From Dehalococcoidales bacterium (GTDB lineage: Bacteria > Chloroflexota > Dehalococcoidia > Dehalococcoidales > Fen-1064): a stretch of DNA of 51,817 nt. Every line of letters starts with the position of its first letter. Within the stretch, counting starts at the first letter, position 1. The stretch spans positions 137,054 to 188,870 of the forward strand of contig CP070842.1 of the NCBI GenBank assembly GCA_020342155.1, read 5' to 3'. Both the position numbers and the translations under genes were made by a program. A model generated the notes under the pieces. It saw only the letters and a list, made by a program, of their open reading frames with translations. It did not search any database and was not told the DNA's origin. Shown here in pieces: positions 16,598 to 26,023 of this stretch.

Positions 16598-17794
16598 ATG
16601 GTTAAAAAGTCTGACGTCCGCGTATTCTTATCCGGGTTGCTACCGCTTTTCATGCTGGCACACTTCGGGCATCATGTCATCGGTGCTTCACTGCGACCAT
16701 TGATGCCGATGATACGTACCAACCTTGACCTTAGCTATACCACAGCCGGGTCTGTACTCTCGGCATTTCAGGTTACGAGTGGTATCAGCCAGTTACCGGC
16801 AGGCTGGTTAGCCGACCGTTTTGGCGTACGGCTGGCTGTGGTTATAGGTATCTCGGGCGTGGCCGTAGCCGGCTTGATGATTGGGCTATCGCATTCCTTC
16901 GTGGCTCTGATTGCTTTCCTGGTGATTGCAGCCATACTGGGGGGTGGCTACCACCCGGCTGCTTCAGCTGCTGTTTCGGCATCGGTATCTCCCGAGAACC
17001 GGGGTAGGGCATTGGGGCTTCACCTGATCGGTGGTAGCTCCGCTTTCTGGATCGTGCCGCTAATAGCTACCCCAATTGCGGCTACCTGGGAATGGCGCAG
17101 TTCATTCGTGGTGCTTTCTATCCCTACCATCATACTCGGAATTGCCCTCTATACCCTCATCAGCCGGCGAACAAAAGTCCAGCGTACTGAATCTCAGACC
17201 AGTGACAACGGTTTACCAGCATTACCGACCAAGATTCAGTGGCGAAAACTAGCACCTTTTGTCATCATGAGTGTTGCTACTGGCACAATGGTCCAATCTG
17301 TCTCAGGTTACTTTTCTCTGTTTGCTGTCGACTATCTCAACGTTGCTGAAGCTACTGCTGGTCTACTGATAGCGGTTACCCCTCTCGTTGGGCTGTTTGC
17401 CGCCCCGATGGGTGGCTATCTGTCCGACCGGTTTGGTAGTGTACCCGTGCTGGTAACAGTGAGTTTTCTGGCGGCTCCGCTTATCTTCGCAATTGGCGTG
17501 GTACCTAATGTCGCTATCTTTATTATGGTAATGGTCGTGATAGGCCTGGTAACTAATGCTCGCATGCCTACATCAGAGTCCTACATCTTTGCTAACACCC
17601 CGGCGCATCGTCGCTCTACGATACTCGGCTTTTACTTCTTCGCCGGTGCCGAAGCCGCTGGCCTACTCACACCTTTTGTAGGCTATCTTATCGACCGGAT
17701 TGGTTTCTACAGGAGTGTCTCAATCATCAGCGGCAGCCTTGCGGTAATTGTAGTGGCCTGCTCGCTGTTTATGTGGAAAAACAGAGGCAACTAA
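16598..17794 (+). CDS. Major facilitator superfamily transporter
   Basis: A 398-residue membrane transporter with about 12 hydrophobic segments in two six-helix halves, joined by a charged central loop (SRRTKVQRTESQTSDNG). The loop-2/3 signature of the family is visible as GWLADRFGVRLAV in the first half and repeats as GGYLSDRFGSVPVLV in the second. Substrate cannot be predicted. The start is the ATG at 16598, just after AAAGG; an upstream start would add 11 non-hydrophobic residues. No partner genes indicate its cargo. Confidence 0.88.
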   Translation: MVKKSDVRVFLSGLLPLFMLAHFGHHVIGASLRPLMPMIRTNLDLSYTTAGSVLSAFQVTSGISQLPAGWLADRFGVRLAVVIGISGVAVAGLMIGLSHSFVALIAFLVIAAILGGGYHPAASAAVSASVSPENRGRALGLHLIGGSSAFWIVPLIATPIAATWEWRSSFVVLSIPTIILGIALYTLISRRTKVQRTESQTSDNGLPALPTKIQWRKLAPFVIMSVATGTMVQSVSGYFSLFAVDYLNVAEATAGLLIAVTPLVGLFAAPMGGYLSDRFGSVPVLVTVSFLAAPLIFAIGVVPNVAIFIMVMVVIGLVTNARMPTSESYIFANTPAHRRSTILGFYFFAGAEAAGLLTPFVGYLIDRIGFYRSVSIISGSLAVIVVACSLFMWKNRGN

Positions 17795-18007
17795 TGCCCG
17801 ATGTGACAATTATCGGTGTGAGTAGAGTGTAACGGCCGACCAATTGCTAGCGTGCAAGAGATGGCAAGCCCACAAGCAACACAGCAATCTCGCGCCAGTA
17901 AGAAAGTGTCACCTGACGGGATATAACCGTTCGTATGTTAATTTACTTATTAATTGCCAGCTGCTGTTATCAGTATCGCTTGTTCCGGTATTCGTCTGTT
18001 CGAGCAG
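17795..18007. other. Intergenic, nothing recognised
   Basis: The gap between the convergent MFS and DUF7282 genes. No clear terminator, ORF or repeat is seen. Confidence 0.5.
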
Positions 18008-18775
18008 CTAGTTGCTCATCTCAATGCTATCGAGGACAACAATACCATTGACTTCTACTGGCAGGTCGTAATAACCGCCTGGAGTGTAGGTGAATTCATC
18101 ATCCTCCGGGTCATCGTAGTGGAGCACGGCAAATAGGGTGTCCCCGTCAGCAAGGTCAGCAAGGGTGCCTGTTATCGGTTTGTTGAATTCGTAACCACCA
18201 GCATTCGGGAAACCGAAAATATGAAGCGTTCTACTGGTGTCCGGCTCTCCCTCGGGTGTAGCCGGACGAAGCACCAGCCAGCTGGCCTGATAGATATGTA
18301 ACTTGATATTGATGGAGCTGCCACTCACATTTTGTTGTATCTCCACGTAGGGTGGGTCACCAGGTACCGTGAAGGAGTCCTGCACTACCTCGCCTTCCAC
18401 CTCTACTGGCGGGTCAGCATTACCACCTGCGGTGAAGGTGAATTTCCCATCTGCCGGGTCATCGTAATAAAGCCTGACAAAATAAGTGCTGTCTTCACCG
18501 ACGGCTTCTGGCATTTCACGCTCTGTGCCGGTTAACGAACCAGAAGAGCGGAAGTACATTTTTGTAAGCGCTTCACTGGTGTCTGGCTCTCCCTCGGCTG
18601 TGGCTGGATGAAGTACTAACCAACCAGCATTATCAATAGTAACGTCGATGAGAACTACACCTTCTTCATTGTCCTGGCTTGTGATTTCGAGCATTGGAGT
18701 GACTGCTGTCTGACGGCAGGCAGATAAAGCTAATAAGCAGGCCGCGATGAGTACTACTGAGATATACCTAATCAT
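18008..18775 (-). CDS. Lipoprotein with two DUF7282-like repeats
   Basis: A 255-residue lipoprotein. The signal is IRYISVVLIAACLLALSAC, with the lipobox LSAC. Two copies of a ~110-residue domain follow, each with the pattern WLVL-x-PAT-x-EGEPDTS, then F/VRLYYDDPADGKFTF or VLHYDDPEDDEFTY, then a G-rich turn and PVEVxG. This is the DUF7282 arrangement, known from surface proteins of archaea and some bacteria and of unknown function. The acidic DDP turns may bind cations. AGGAGG four bases before the ATG at 18775 fixes the start, dropping eight residues of a longer frame. Confidence 0.75.
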   Translation of the reverse strand: MIRYISVVLIAACLLALSACRQTAVTPMLEITSQDNEEGVVLIDVTIDNAGWLVLHPATAEGEPDTSEALTKMYFRSSGSLTGTEREMPEAVGEDSTYFVRLYYDDPADGKFTFTAGGNADPPVEVEGEVVQDSFTVPGDPPYVEIQQNVSGSSINIKLHIYQASWLVLRPATPEGEPDTSRTLHIFGFPNAGGYEFNKPITGTLADLADGDTLFAVLHYDDPEDDEFTYTPGGYYDLPVEVNGIVVLDSIEMSN

Positions 18776-19101
18776 AATTCCTCCTTGCTTTTCAGTCATT
18801 GCCTCTCACACTCAGATTGGCTCCTAGTCTGTTTAGCCATGACTGTCACTATACTTGTTTGTCTTACATTGGGTAACTTGGTACACCCACCATTCAATTT
18901 CTTAAAAAGTCAGACCGAGCACCCTTTTCGTAGTCTGTTTATTCTAGCGTAATATTGAAAGATAAGCAACATGTTCTATCACCGAATGCGATGATTATTT
19001 CAGTTGTGATTATATCATCCTTAACTGCACAGAGCTCTTATATAGTATCGGTAGCGGCAGCAAAAACTATATCTGGAAGCGAAATGGCCAGGATGGTGCA
19101 G
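18776..19101. other. Intergenic, A+T-rich
   Basis: 326 bases between the DUF7282 lipoprotein and the pilT stop. It is A+T-rich, with several TATAAT-like stretches on both strands but no pair with correct spacing that I would defend. No ORF is supported. Confidence 0.4.
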
Positions 19102-20226
19102 TCATCGCATATTGGAGCCTTGAGGTAAATCGAACTCATATGATTGCGTCGACGTATTTGCTGTAAATAATGAGCCTGTGATCAGCTCTCGCAGCTGTCC
19201 CGGGTTGCTGCTCCTCAGTAGGACTTCTTCCTGAGCAACGGTGCCCGTTTTCACCAGAGCAGCCAGTGCTTGGTCAAGAGTCTGCATGCCCTCTTTATTG
19301 CCAAGCTGAATAACGGTACCCAGTTCATGAATCTTCTCTGAGCGGATGAGGTTTCTGACTGCCGGTGTGCCTAGCATAATCTCAACAGCGGCTATCCGGC
19401 CTCCCTTGGTACGTGGTAATAGGGTCTGTGATAGCACTGCCTCTATTACCTGGGACAATTGCAGCCTGACCTGGCGTTGTTGACCGGGTGGAAATACATC
19501 AATGATACGGTCAATAGTCTGGGCGGCGTCACTAGTATGTAGGGTGCCAAGCACCAGATGACCTGTCTCGGCAGCCGTAAGGGCGGTGGTTATCGTGCCT
19601 AAGTCGCGCATCTCGCCAATTACAAGAACGTCTGGGTCATGACGGAGGGCCTTTACTAGGGCAGTACTAAATGACTTGGTATCGTCTCCAAGGTCTCGCT
19701 GAACAATGATGCACTTGTGGTCGGTATGGAGGAATTCGATTGGGTCTTCAATCATGATGACGTGACGCCGGTCATTTTCATTGAGGTGGTTTATCATAGC
19801 GGCTAAGGTAGTGGACTTGCCGCTACCAGTGTGCCCTGTTACTAAGATAAGGCCCCTTGGCCGGAGAATGAGCGTTTTCAGAACTTGAGGTAGTTCGATC
19901 TCATCAATGGAAGGGATTCCGAACGGAATGAACCGGAAAGCGAGGCTCATCGTGCCCCTCTGTTGCAGTACATTGACCCGGAATCGCCCTACGCCGGGAA
20001 TGCCGTGGGCAAAATCTAGCTCCAGGTCTCTCGTGAAAGTGTTCTTCTGTTCTCTCGTGGTGACCTGTTCAAATAGGGATTCGGTGTCTTTTGCCACGAG
20101 TTGCGGTAATTCATCGTGGGGCACAAGTTCACCATCGATGCGGAGCACGGGTGGACTGCCTACTTTGAGATGTAGGTCTGATGCACGCTTATCTATGGCT
20201 AATCTAAGAAGATATTCAATCTCCAT
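19102..20226 (-). CDS. pilT: PilT-family twitching motility ATPase
   Basis: A 374-residue hexameric ATPase that powers retraction of type IV pili at the cytoplasmic face of the membrane. The N-terminal part starts with IEYLLRLAIDKRASDLHLKVG, typical of PilT. Walker A is GHTGSGKSTT near residue 133, the Asp box IMIEDPIEF follows, Walker B is VLVIGEMRDL, and the His box is GHLVLGTLHT. The AIRNLIRxx-like segment appears as AVRNLIRSEKIHE. Length is normal. It starts 11 bases after the stop of the PAS-GGDEF-HD-GYP gene with no strong ribosome site, suggesting coupling. No other pilus genes are in the window. Confidence 0.93.
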   Translation of the reverse strand: MEIEYLLRLAIDKRASDLHLKVGSPPVLRIDGELVPHDELPQLVAKDTESLFEQVTTREQKNTFTRDLELDFAHGIPGVGRFRVNVLQQRGTMSLAFRFIPFGIPSIDEIELPQVLKTLILRPRGLILVTGHTGSGKSTTLAAMINHLNENDRRHVIMIEDPIEFLHTDHKCIIVQRDLGDDTKSFSTALVKALRHDPDVLVIGEMRDLGTITTALTAAETGHLVLGTLHTSDAAQTIDRIIDVFPPGQQRQVRLQLSQVIEAVLSQTLLPRTKGGRIAAVEIMLGTPAVRNLIRSEKIHELGTVIQLGNKEGMQTLDQALAALVKTGTVAQEEVLLRSSNPGQLRELITGSLFTANTSTQSYEFDLPQGSNMR

Positions 20227-20237
20227 AGCAGAATTCT

Positions 20238-22688
20238 TTACTTAACATTTGCCGTATCCGATGCCCATCCCGGTGCATTCGCGTTTACATGGCTGGTGTT
20301 TAGAAAGGCTTGAACCACCTCGGGGTCAAACTGAGTACCTGCTCCCTGTCGGACCTCTTCTACCGCTTCATCGGTAGATAAGGCACTACGGTAAGGTCGT
20401 GGGGATGTCATGGCATCATAGCTATCGGCGATAGCCAGAATGCGGGCATCTAGTGGAATGTTATCACCCTTAAGACCAGCGGGGTAGCCGGTACCATCGT
20501 AGCGCTCGTGATGGTACTGCACGGCAGCCAGGCAGTTTTTCAGACAGTCAACATTTTGCAGGATGGCCACTCCCAGATTCGGATGAGCATGTATCAGTTC
20601 CCAATCCTCGGCGACCAGCGGTTCACGCTTTGTGAGCAATTGGTCGGAGATACCAACCTTACCGATGTCATGCAGCAGTGCTGCGGTATGAATTCTCTCG
20701 ACATCTTCTGGGGGATAGTCAAGTGCGGTAGCGATATCTGCAGCGTACTGGCTGACCTTTTTAGAGTGATTGCGGGCGTGATATTCTCGAGCGTCGACGG
20801 TGGCAGCTAGAGCGTAGATGGTGTTTAGAATGGTATCATTCTTCCGATCGTTGGCAGTTACTGTTTCTGGCATACTCACGGGTAATGCTTCACAGGCCAG
20901 GCACACTTTATTCCTCCCGTTCTGCTTGGCACAGTACAGCGCCGCATCGGCTGCTCCGGTAATCTCGTCTCGTGTTACGCCGTCAGTTGGCCAGGAGGCT
21001 ATGCCAAAGCTACAGGTCTGTGGTATTCCCCGGTCGCTTGTTTCTGTCTCCATACCTTGGCGGATTCTTTCGGCTACCCTCGATGCGCCATCAAGAGGTG
21101 TCCCTGGTAAGAGGATGGCAAACTCATCGCCGCCGTAACGGAAACCGATGTCTATGGTCCTGATAGACCGCACGATAATTTGGCCGAGTTGGTTAAGAAC
21201 TTCGTCGCCTGCGAGATGACCGTAGGTATCGTTGTACTGCTTGAGAAGGTCCATGTCCAGGAAGATAAGCGAAAAGATATCACCAAAGCGGGAGCACCGG
21301 GCGATTTCTTCATCGAGGCGTTCCTGGAAATACCGGTGGTTGAATAACTCTGTCAGTGCATCAGTATTGGCCATGCGCTCGGCTACTTCCAGTTTAGCAG
21401 TACGCTCCTCTACCATTTTCTCGAGACGAGCACGGTATTTCTCCAGTTCTCCTTCCATCTGTTTACGCTCGGTGATATCAATGGTTACGCCTCTCAGTCC
21501 AATGGCCTGGCCGTCCTTTATGATGCGTGTGGAATATGTTACAATCGGATATGGTGAACCATCTCTCCGTAGATTGGTGTATTCGACACCACCCAGATTT
21601 TCTCCGTTCATTATCCTCTGGATGTTTTCCTTCATTCTTTCCCGGTCCTCGGAAGCACAGCTGTCTAAGACATTTGGGGAGGCAATATTACGTTCTTCTG
21701 AAGAGTACCCGCTGGTTCTCAAGAGGTACTCGTTAGCGAAGGTGATATTGTAATTGTCATCCATTTCCCAGACACCTAGCGGTAGGAGATTGACCAGGTC
21801 CCTGAACCGACGTCGGCTGTCCCTAAGCCACTCTTCCGACTGTTTGCGCTCGGTGATATCTACTACGTTTCCTAGAACGGCCCGTTTCCCCTGATACCGA
21901 ATTGGTGCAACTGTCTCCACGAGCCACCTCATCTCCCCCGTCTTGCTGTCAACCTTATACTCATACGGAGCAGTACGAGTGCCGTTCAGCATTTCAATTG
22001 CGTTTTGTCTCACCATCTCCCTGTCTTCCGGGCGAACCCGGGCTAGAGAGTTGCCACCAAGTAAATCTTCTTCAGTCCAGCCTATATCATTGAGGAACTG
22101 GGGATTGGTGAATACGAACTTTCTGTCCTGTATGATGTACATGCCAGCAGGCGATTTAAGCGATACTATCTGAAAGATTTCCTCCGCCTGCTTTCGCTCG
22201 GTGATGTTCATATAGTTTCCCAGAGTGGCTTTTTCCCCCTGGTACATAATAGAATTAACTGTCTCCAGAATCCACCGAACCTCTCCATTCTTGATAATGG
22301 CTCGATACTCATAAGGTTGGGAACGCTCGCCCTTCAGCATCAGTATGGCGTTTTCCCTGACACTCTCTCTGTCCTCAGGTAGGACAATATCCAGCGGGTT
22401 TATAGCCAGGAGCTCATTTTCGGTGTAACCGGTGTCTTCTTGAAACCGGCGGTTAACAAATAGAAATCGACCATCGTGAACAATAAAGATGCCGACTGTG
22501 GAGCTCTGGGATATAGCTCTAAATAGCGACTCTTCTTGCTTTGTGGAGATTGAAATAGGATTTTCCACGTTGCCGATAGTTACGCTGGATACAGCCAACT
22601 CTGGCTTGACTGGCGTTTTGCCTGAGCGCCCTTGCAGAGTTACCGACCCTTTTTTGGTCGGCTCCTTAAGCTCGTGATTCTTCTTCAT
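20238..22688 (-). CDS. Triple-PAS diguanylate cyclase/HD-GYP phosphodiesterase
   Basis: An 816-residue cytoplasmic signalling protein. Three PAS domains (roughly 50-165, 170-285 and 290-405) each end in an NxxDITERK-type PAC motif. A coiled coil (EKYRARLEKMVEERTAKLE) leads to a GGDEF domain with intact RYGGDEFAI, expected to make cyclic di-GMP. The C-terminal HD-GYP domain has LLHDIGKVG and HHERYDGTGYPAG, expected to degrade it. Both catalytic signatures are intact, so it may switch activities on PAS input. No membrane segments are visible. It is cotranscribed with pilT, pointing to control of pilus retraction by cyclic di-GMP. Confidence 0.92.
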   Translation of the reverse strand: MKKNHELKEPTKKGSVTLQGRSGKTPVKPELAVSSVTIGNVENPISISTKQEESLFRAISQSSTVGIFIVHDGRFLFVNRRFQEDTGYTENELLAINPLDIVLPEDRESVRENAILMLKGERSQPYEYRAIIKNGEVRWILETVNSIMYQGEKATLGNYMNITERKQAEEIFQIVSLKSPAGMYIIQDRKFVFTNPQFLNDIGWTEEDLLGGNSLARVRPEDREMVRQNAIEMLNGTRTAPYEYKVDSKTGEMRWLVETVAPIRYQGKRAVLGNVVDITERKQSEEWLRDSRRRFRDLVNLLPLGVWEMDDNYNITFANEYLLRTSGYSSEERNIASPNVLDSCASEDRERMKENIQRIMNGENLGGVEYTNLRRDGSPYPIVTYSTRIIKDGQAIGLRGVTIDITERKQMEGELEKYRARLEKMVEERTAKLEVAERMANTDALTELFNHRYFQERLDEEIARCSRFGDIFSLIFLDMDLLKQYNDTYGHLAGDEVLNQLGQIIVRSIRTIDIGFRYGGDEFAILLPGTPLDGASRVAERIRQGMETETSDRGIPQTCSFGIASWPTDGVTRDEITGAADAALYCAKQNGRNKVCLACEALPVSMPETVTANDRKNDTILNTIYALAATVDAREYHARNHSKKVSQYAADIATALDYPPEDVERIHTAALLHDIGKVGISDQLLTKREPLVAEDWELIHAHPNLGVAILQNVDCLKNCLAAVQYHHERYDGTGYPAGLKGDNIPLDARILAIADSYDAMTSPRPYRSALSTDEAVEEVRQGAGTQFDPEVVQAFLNTSHVNANAPGWASDTANVK

Positions 22689-22757
22689 CCTTGTCTCTTA
22701 AACTAAGTGGCGGGGGACGGACTCGTTTGATTTGCCTGGTATATCGATTTCTGGGTG

Positions 22758-22961
22758 CTAGAGTCCGTAGTTATGCCTTTCTTTGCCTTGCAGCCAACTG
22801 TCAATTGAATCGCGGCGGAAGCGTAATTGCCGTCCCACACTGCTCACCGGTACCTGCCGGCTTCTTACCAGACGATAGACACTTGCCCGTGAAATTCGCA
22901 GGTACTCGGCAAGATCGGTAACCGTCATCAATCTAGGTTCGCTCTTTGGATACACTGTCAT
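22758..22961 (-). CDS. Excisionase-type helix-turn-helix protein
   Basis: A 67-residue DNA-binding protein of the MerR-like HTH_17/excisionase group. The pattern LMTVTDLAEYLRISRASVYRLVRSRQ is followed by QLRFRRDSIDSWL, the typical two-part signature. Such proteins can be recombination directionality factors or small regulators. No integrase is seen nearby, and the GreA fusion is 8 kb away. It lies 69 bases upstream of the PAS-GGDEF-HD-GYP gene on the same strand and may regulate that operon. The ribosome site before the ATG is weak. Confidence 0.8.
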   Translation of the reverse strand: MTVYPKSEPRLMTVTDLAEYLRISRASVYRLVRSRQVPVSSVGRQLRFRRDSIDSWLQGKERHNYGL

Positions 22962-23341
22962 CTGCCCTTTTACTCCATTATCTGGGAGTATACTCTGGTC
23001 TCATCATAACAATTGTGATTAACACCAGTAACAATAGTTTATCAGGAGTGGCCACCAACAAGAATGCCCTATTAGTCCGTTCACTCTTAGTACTTTTGTC
23101 ACGATGTGTGCCTGAGGTAATCTCAAATGGGTTACTGAGAGGTATAATCACAGACTCAGTGGGTTATTACCGTGTATGGGGAGGGCTTGTGGGTATTCTT
23201 GACAGGCAGACACCAGGTAACGAAAGCGGATATTCGCTAATAATGGGTAGCTGCTGGCTGAGCAGACATTGACTGGGGCGCGTACAATTTATGATAGTTC
23301 AGAGAGAGTTATTTGTGCGGTAAGTATCTGTAACTACTAGA
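22962..23341. other. Intergenic region, no supported gene
   Basis: 380 bases upstream of the HTH gene and downstream of the CxxC protein. A 108-codon plus-strand frame crosses it (22946-23272) but has no ribosome site, family resemblance or typical composition. A TTGACA at about 23199 lacks a matching -10. Confidence 0.4.
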
Positions 23342-23656
23342 TTACTCTGCCAGCGGCCTCGCGGCGAAGTCACACAGCAGGAGGACGCACTCGTTACAGA
23401 GCCAGTAACCGAAGTTAATTCCCTCTGTCATGACGATTTCATAAAGCTCTAACTCAATTGGCGGTAGCTGAAACGAGGCCCCGTCTTCGTTGATTCGTAC
23501 TGCGTCCTCACCCTCTTCGCGTTTGCACATGTAGCAGGTCTTGACCTCAGGAGGTTTAACGCCGCTTGCCTCCGCGTACTCAATGAGTCTCATTTCGTCA
23601 ACCATTTGCTTGGTTGTTTTCCCGGTGATGATTACGGTTGTCTTGTTATCTGGCAT
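23342..23656 (-). CDS. Small CxxC...CxxC protein of unknown function
   Basis: A 104-residue protein with a probable zinc site made of CYMC near residue 42 and CNEC near residue 88. The latter sits in the motif GYWLCNECVLLLC. The N-terminus MPDNKTTVIITGKTTKQMVDEM is unrelated to known domains that I recognise. GGAGG six bases before the ATG supports the start. The motif YWLCxEC reappears in the protein at 39456-40049, hinting at a shared zinc-binding fold. Function is unknown. Confidence 0.6.
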   Translation of the reverse strand: MPDNKTTVIITGKTTKQMVDEMRLIEYAEASGVKPPEVKTCYMCKREEGEDAVRINEDGASFQLPPIELELYEIVMTEGINFGYWLCNECVLLLCDFAARPLAE

Positions 23657-23803
23657 TACCTACCTCCAAAGCTACCCAAACAGCCATGACTTCTGGGCTG
23701 TCCAACCTTATTATCGATGGTGCCTGTTTATTTGCAGTTGGAGATTGGGGAGAGTATTGTAGGAGTTATTTAGGTATATCTGCCTTCTCTTTACGAATGA
23801 GAG

Positions 23804-23885
23804 AAAATCAAGGGCGACACCCCCCTTGGACCCCTGTTCAAAAGGGGTTTCACCCCTCTTAACACCCCAAAAAGGTGAGGAGGTG
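23804..23885 (+). repeat. Dispersed hairpin repeat, partial copy B'
   Basis: An 80-base diverged copy of the left module of copies A and B. It has AATCAAGGG with a matching CCCTTG, then a GTTCAAAAGGGGTTTCACCCCT hairpin in place of the CCAGAGGG stem, then CACCCCAAAAAGGTGAGG. It lies 67 bases upstream of copy B in the same orientation. Confidence 0.6.
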
Positions 23886-23951
23886 ATTTCTAAGGTGTAG
23901 GTCTCTCTCACCTTGAATAGAGACTGGACATTGAGCCAGTATACTCCCTAC

Positions 23952-24334
23952 TCGTTTTGGGTTCCCAGACCCTAGCCTATTGTTGGGGCAAAGGGAATCA
24001 AGGGGGGCACCCCCTTGACATCCCCCGTTCCAGAGGGATTACACCCCTCTGGACTCCCCAAAACGGTGTGGGGGCAGTTTCCTGGCATCGGTCGTTCGCA
24101 CCTTTGATAGTGCTACACCAGTTGGGCATAAGTGTGTAGCATTCAATAAGCGGCGTATATAATAGGCGGTTGCAGGTCATGTTTTATCAATTTCAATCAA
24201 TGCAGGGGCGTATAAGAGGGGCGTAGCCCCTCTTTCATATTATTCCCCTTCTACTCTGGGGAAGGGGATACAGGGGATGAGGCCACCATCACTAAATAGT
24301 GACAAAGCACAGTCCATTGACACAGTGAGACAGG
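23952..24334 (+). repeat. Dispersed hairpin repeat, copy B (longest)
   Basis: About 380 bases in the same orientation as copy A, with an extra ~60-base A+T-rich insertion in the middle. Perfect hairpins include CAAGGGGG/CCCCCTTG around GCA (23999-24017), CCAGAGGG/CCCTCTGG and AGAGGGGC/GCCCCTCT around GTA (about 24214-24232). Together with B' it fills most of the 774-base gap between the CxxC gene and the radical SAM gene. The remaining ~95 bases before the gene hold no clear feature beyond the ribosome site. Confidence 0.75.
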
Positions 24335-24430
24335 AGGTGTTAGTCTGAGGATTGATTTAATGCCTTGCCTGAGTGGCATAACGCAGTCCGGAATACTAAG
24401 CATGTGATGGTAAGGTAGAAAGGTCAGTCT

Positions 24431-26023
24431 TTGCGCGTTCTGCTTATCAGTACGGCACATCCTCTGGAAGAGAACCCGCTTCCCCCACTCTCGCTTGCCT
24501 ACCTCGCGGCTGCCCTTGAGAGCAACGGGTTCGAGGTCCAGATCCTCGATTTTCTGGTAACCCGCTACCGTCCGGAGAAGGTCAGGCAGAAGCTGGAGGA
24601 ATACCGTCCCAACCTTGTCGGTGTTACCTGCGTGACGCTGAACTACCACCTGGCCGCCGAGATGCTGGAGGTCGTGAAGACCGTTGATCCTGCCATTGTA
24701 ACCGTTATCGGTGGTCCCCACGCCAGCTTCACCCCGAGGGAGACACTGCTCGAAGCCCCCTGGATTGATGTCGTTGTCATGGGTGAAGGGGACACGACCT
24801 TTGTGGAACTGGTCAAGGCCGTGGACGGTGGCGGCAGTCTCGAAACTATTTCCGGGATTGCCTTTACTGACCACGGGATGTTTGTGAAGACCGAACCCCG
24901 CCCCCTTATAGAAGACATCGATAGCTTGCCAATGCCATCGCGCCATCTGATTCCCCTGTCCCGGTACCGCGCCCTGGGAACCCCGTGCACTGTTGTCACC
25001 AGCCGTGGCTGCCCGTATGGTTGCATCTTCTGTTCGGCGCACCGCATGTTCGGGCGGAAAGTCCGTTTCCGCGACCCCGGTATGGTGGTTGATGAGATTG
25101 AAAGAATACAGCGGGATTTAGGCTTCCAGATGGTCAACATCGTCGATGATACCTTTACCGTTAACCATGCCCATGCCTCTCAGGTCTGCGAGGAGATACT
25201 GAGGCGTAACCTCAAGGTGGACTGGAGCGCCTATGCCCGGGTGGACAATATGGCCGAGGAGCTGATAGCCCTGATGAAGCGGGCCGGCTGCCACATGGTG
25301 CTTTTCGGGGTGGAGTCTGCCGACGAGCGTATCCTGAAGACCATCAGGAAGGGAATCACCCCTGATGACGTGAGAAAAGGGGTACGGATAGCGACCGATG
25401 CGGGCATGAGGGTCTATTGCTCTTTCATCATTGGCCTTCCCGGTGAGGGCCCCGATACTATCGAGAAGACCAAGTCTTTTTCCGACGAGATTAACCGCAG
25501 TTATGGTGTCGAGTACGGCTATCACATGCTATCGCCTCTGCCCGGTACCGAGCTTTATGAAAGGGTTGATGACTACGGGATTCGAGTCTTCAGTAAAGAC
25601 TGGGCTGACTTCGATGCCAACCGGCCTATTGTCGAGACGGAAAACATGAGCCGCGAGATGGCGCAGGAGGCCATCGACTACTATGATGAATTGCTGGAAG
25701 ACGCCTGGGCTGAAATCGAACGGGGGGCGGAGGAAGGGAATCAGGAGTGGATTGCTAGGCTGAAGCAGAAGGAGAGTATCGGGTTCATCTGGGGTCTGCT
25801 CCAGGAGGATATCTTTGATGATACCTGTCCAGCCAGTGCCGTCAACAGTGCGGGTTCTGCAGAAGCGGAGGCGGAGCTGGCCCGCCGGTTAGCTGATAAA
25901 CTGGTAATGCCTGATGATGTGGTCCAGCGGCAGGTAAGGAGACTGGTACAGGAGGGTCTAATACACCTTGTGCCGGAGGCTGAAGGCTACCGCTGGCGGT
26001 GGAGTGATAGCCCCGCACGCTAA
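24431..26023 (+). CDS. B12-binding-domain radical SAM protein
   Basis: A 530-residue enzyme of the BchE-like group. The N-terminus (RVLLISTAHPLEENPLPP) and residues to ~140 form the cobalamin-binding-like domain, with VIGGPHASF and VVMGEGD. The radical SAM cluster motif is CPYGCIFC near residue 198. VDDTFTVN, GVESADERIL and IIGLPGEGPDTIE follow, all standard. The C-terminal ~70 residues (QRQVRRLVQEGLIHL) look like a small winged-helix or PqqD-like extension. The substrate is unknown; members include methyltransferases and cyclases. The start is TTG at 24431 with AGAAAGG seven bases upstream. It directly follows repeat copy B. Confidence 0.85.
   Translation: MRVLLISTAHPLEENPLPPLSLAYLAAALESNGFEVQILDFLVTRYRPEKVRQKLEEYRPNLVGVTCVTLNYHLAAEMLEVVKTVDPAIVTVIGGPHASFTPRETLLEAPWIDVVVMGEGDTTFVELVKAVDGGGSLETISGIAFTDHGMFVKTEPRPLIEDIDSLPMPSRHLIPLSRYRALGTPCTVVTSRGCPYGCIFCSAHRMFGRKVRFRDPGMVVDEIERIQRDLGFQMVNIVDDTFTVNHAHASQVCEEILRRNLKVDWSAYARVDNMAEELIALMKRAGCHMVLFGVESADERILKTIRKGITPDDVRKGVRIATDAGMRVYCSFIIGLPGEGPDTIEKTKSFSDEINRSYGVEYGYHMLSPLPGTELYERVDDYGIRVFSKDWADFDANRPIVETENMSREMAQEAIDYYDELLEDAWAEIERGAEEGNQEWIARLKQKESIGFIWGLLQEDIFDDTCPASAVNSAGSAEAEAELARRLADKLVMPDDVVQRQVRRLVQEGLIHLVPEAEGYRWRWSDSPAR

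Noticed and set aside
22946..23272. 108-codon plus-strand frame between the HTH and CxxC genes
   Set aside because: No ribosome site or recognisable family, and it overlaps the HTH gene start on the other strand.
23804..24334. CRISPR-like appearance of repeated GC-rich blocks
   Set aside because: Only two diverged units with no regular short repeats and unique spacers; the pattern is a large hairpin repeat.
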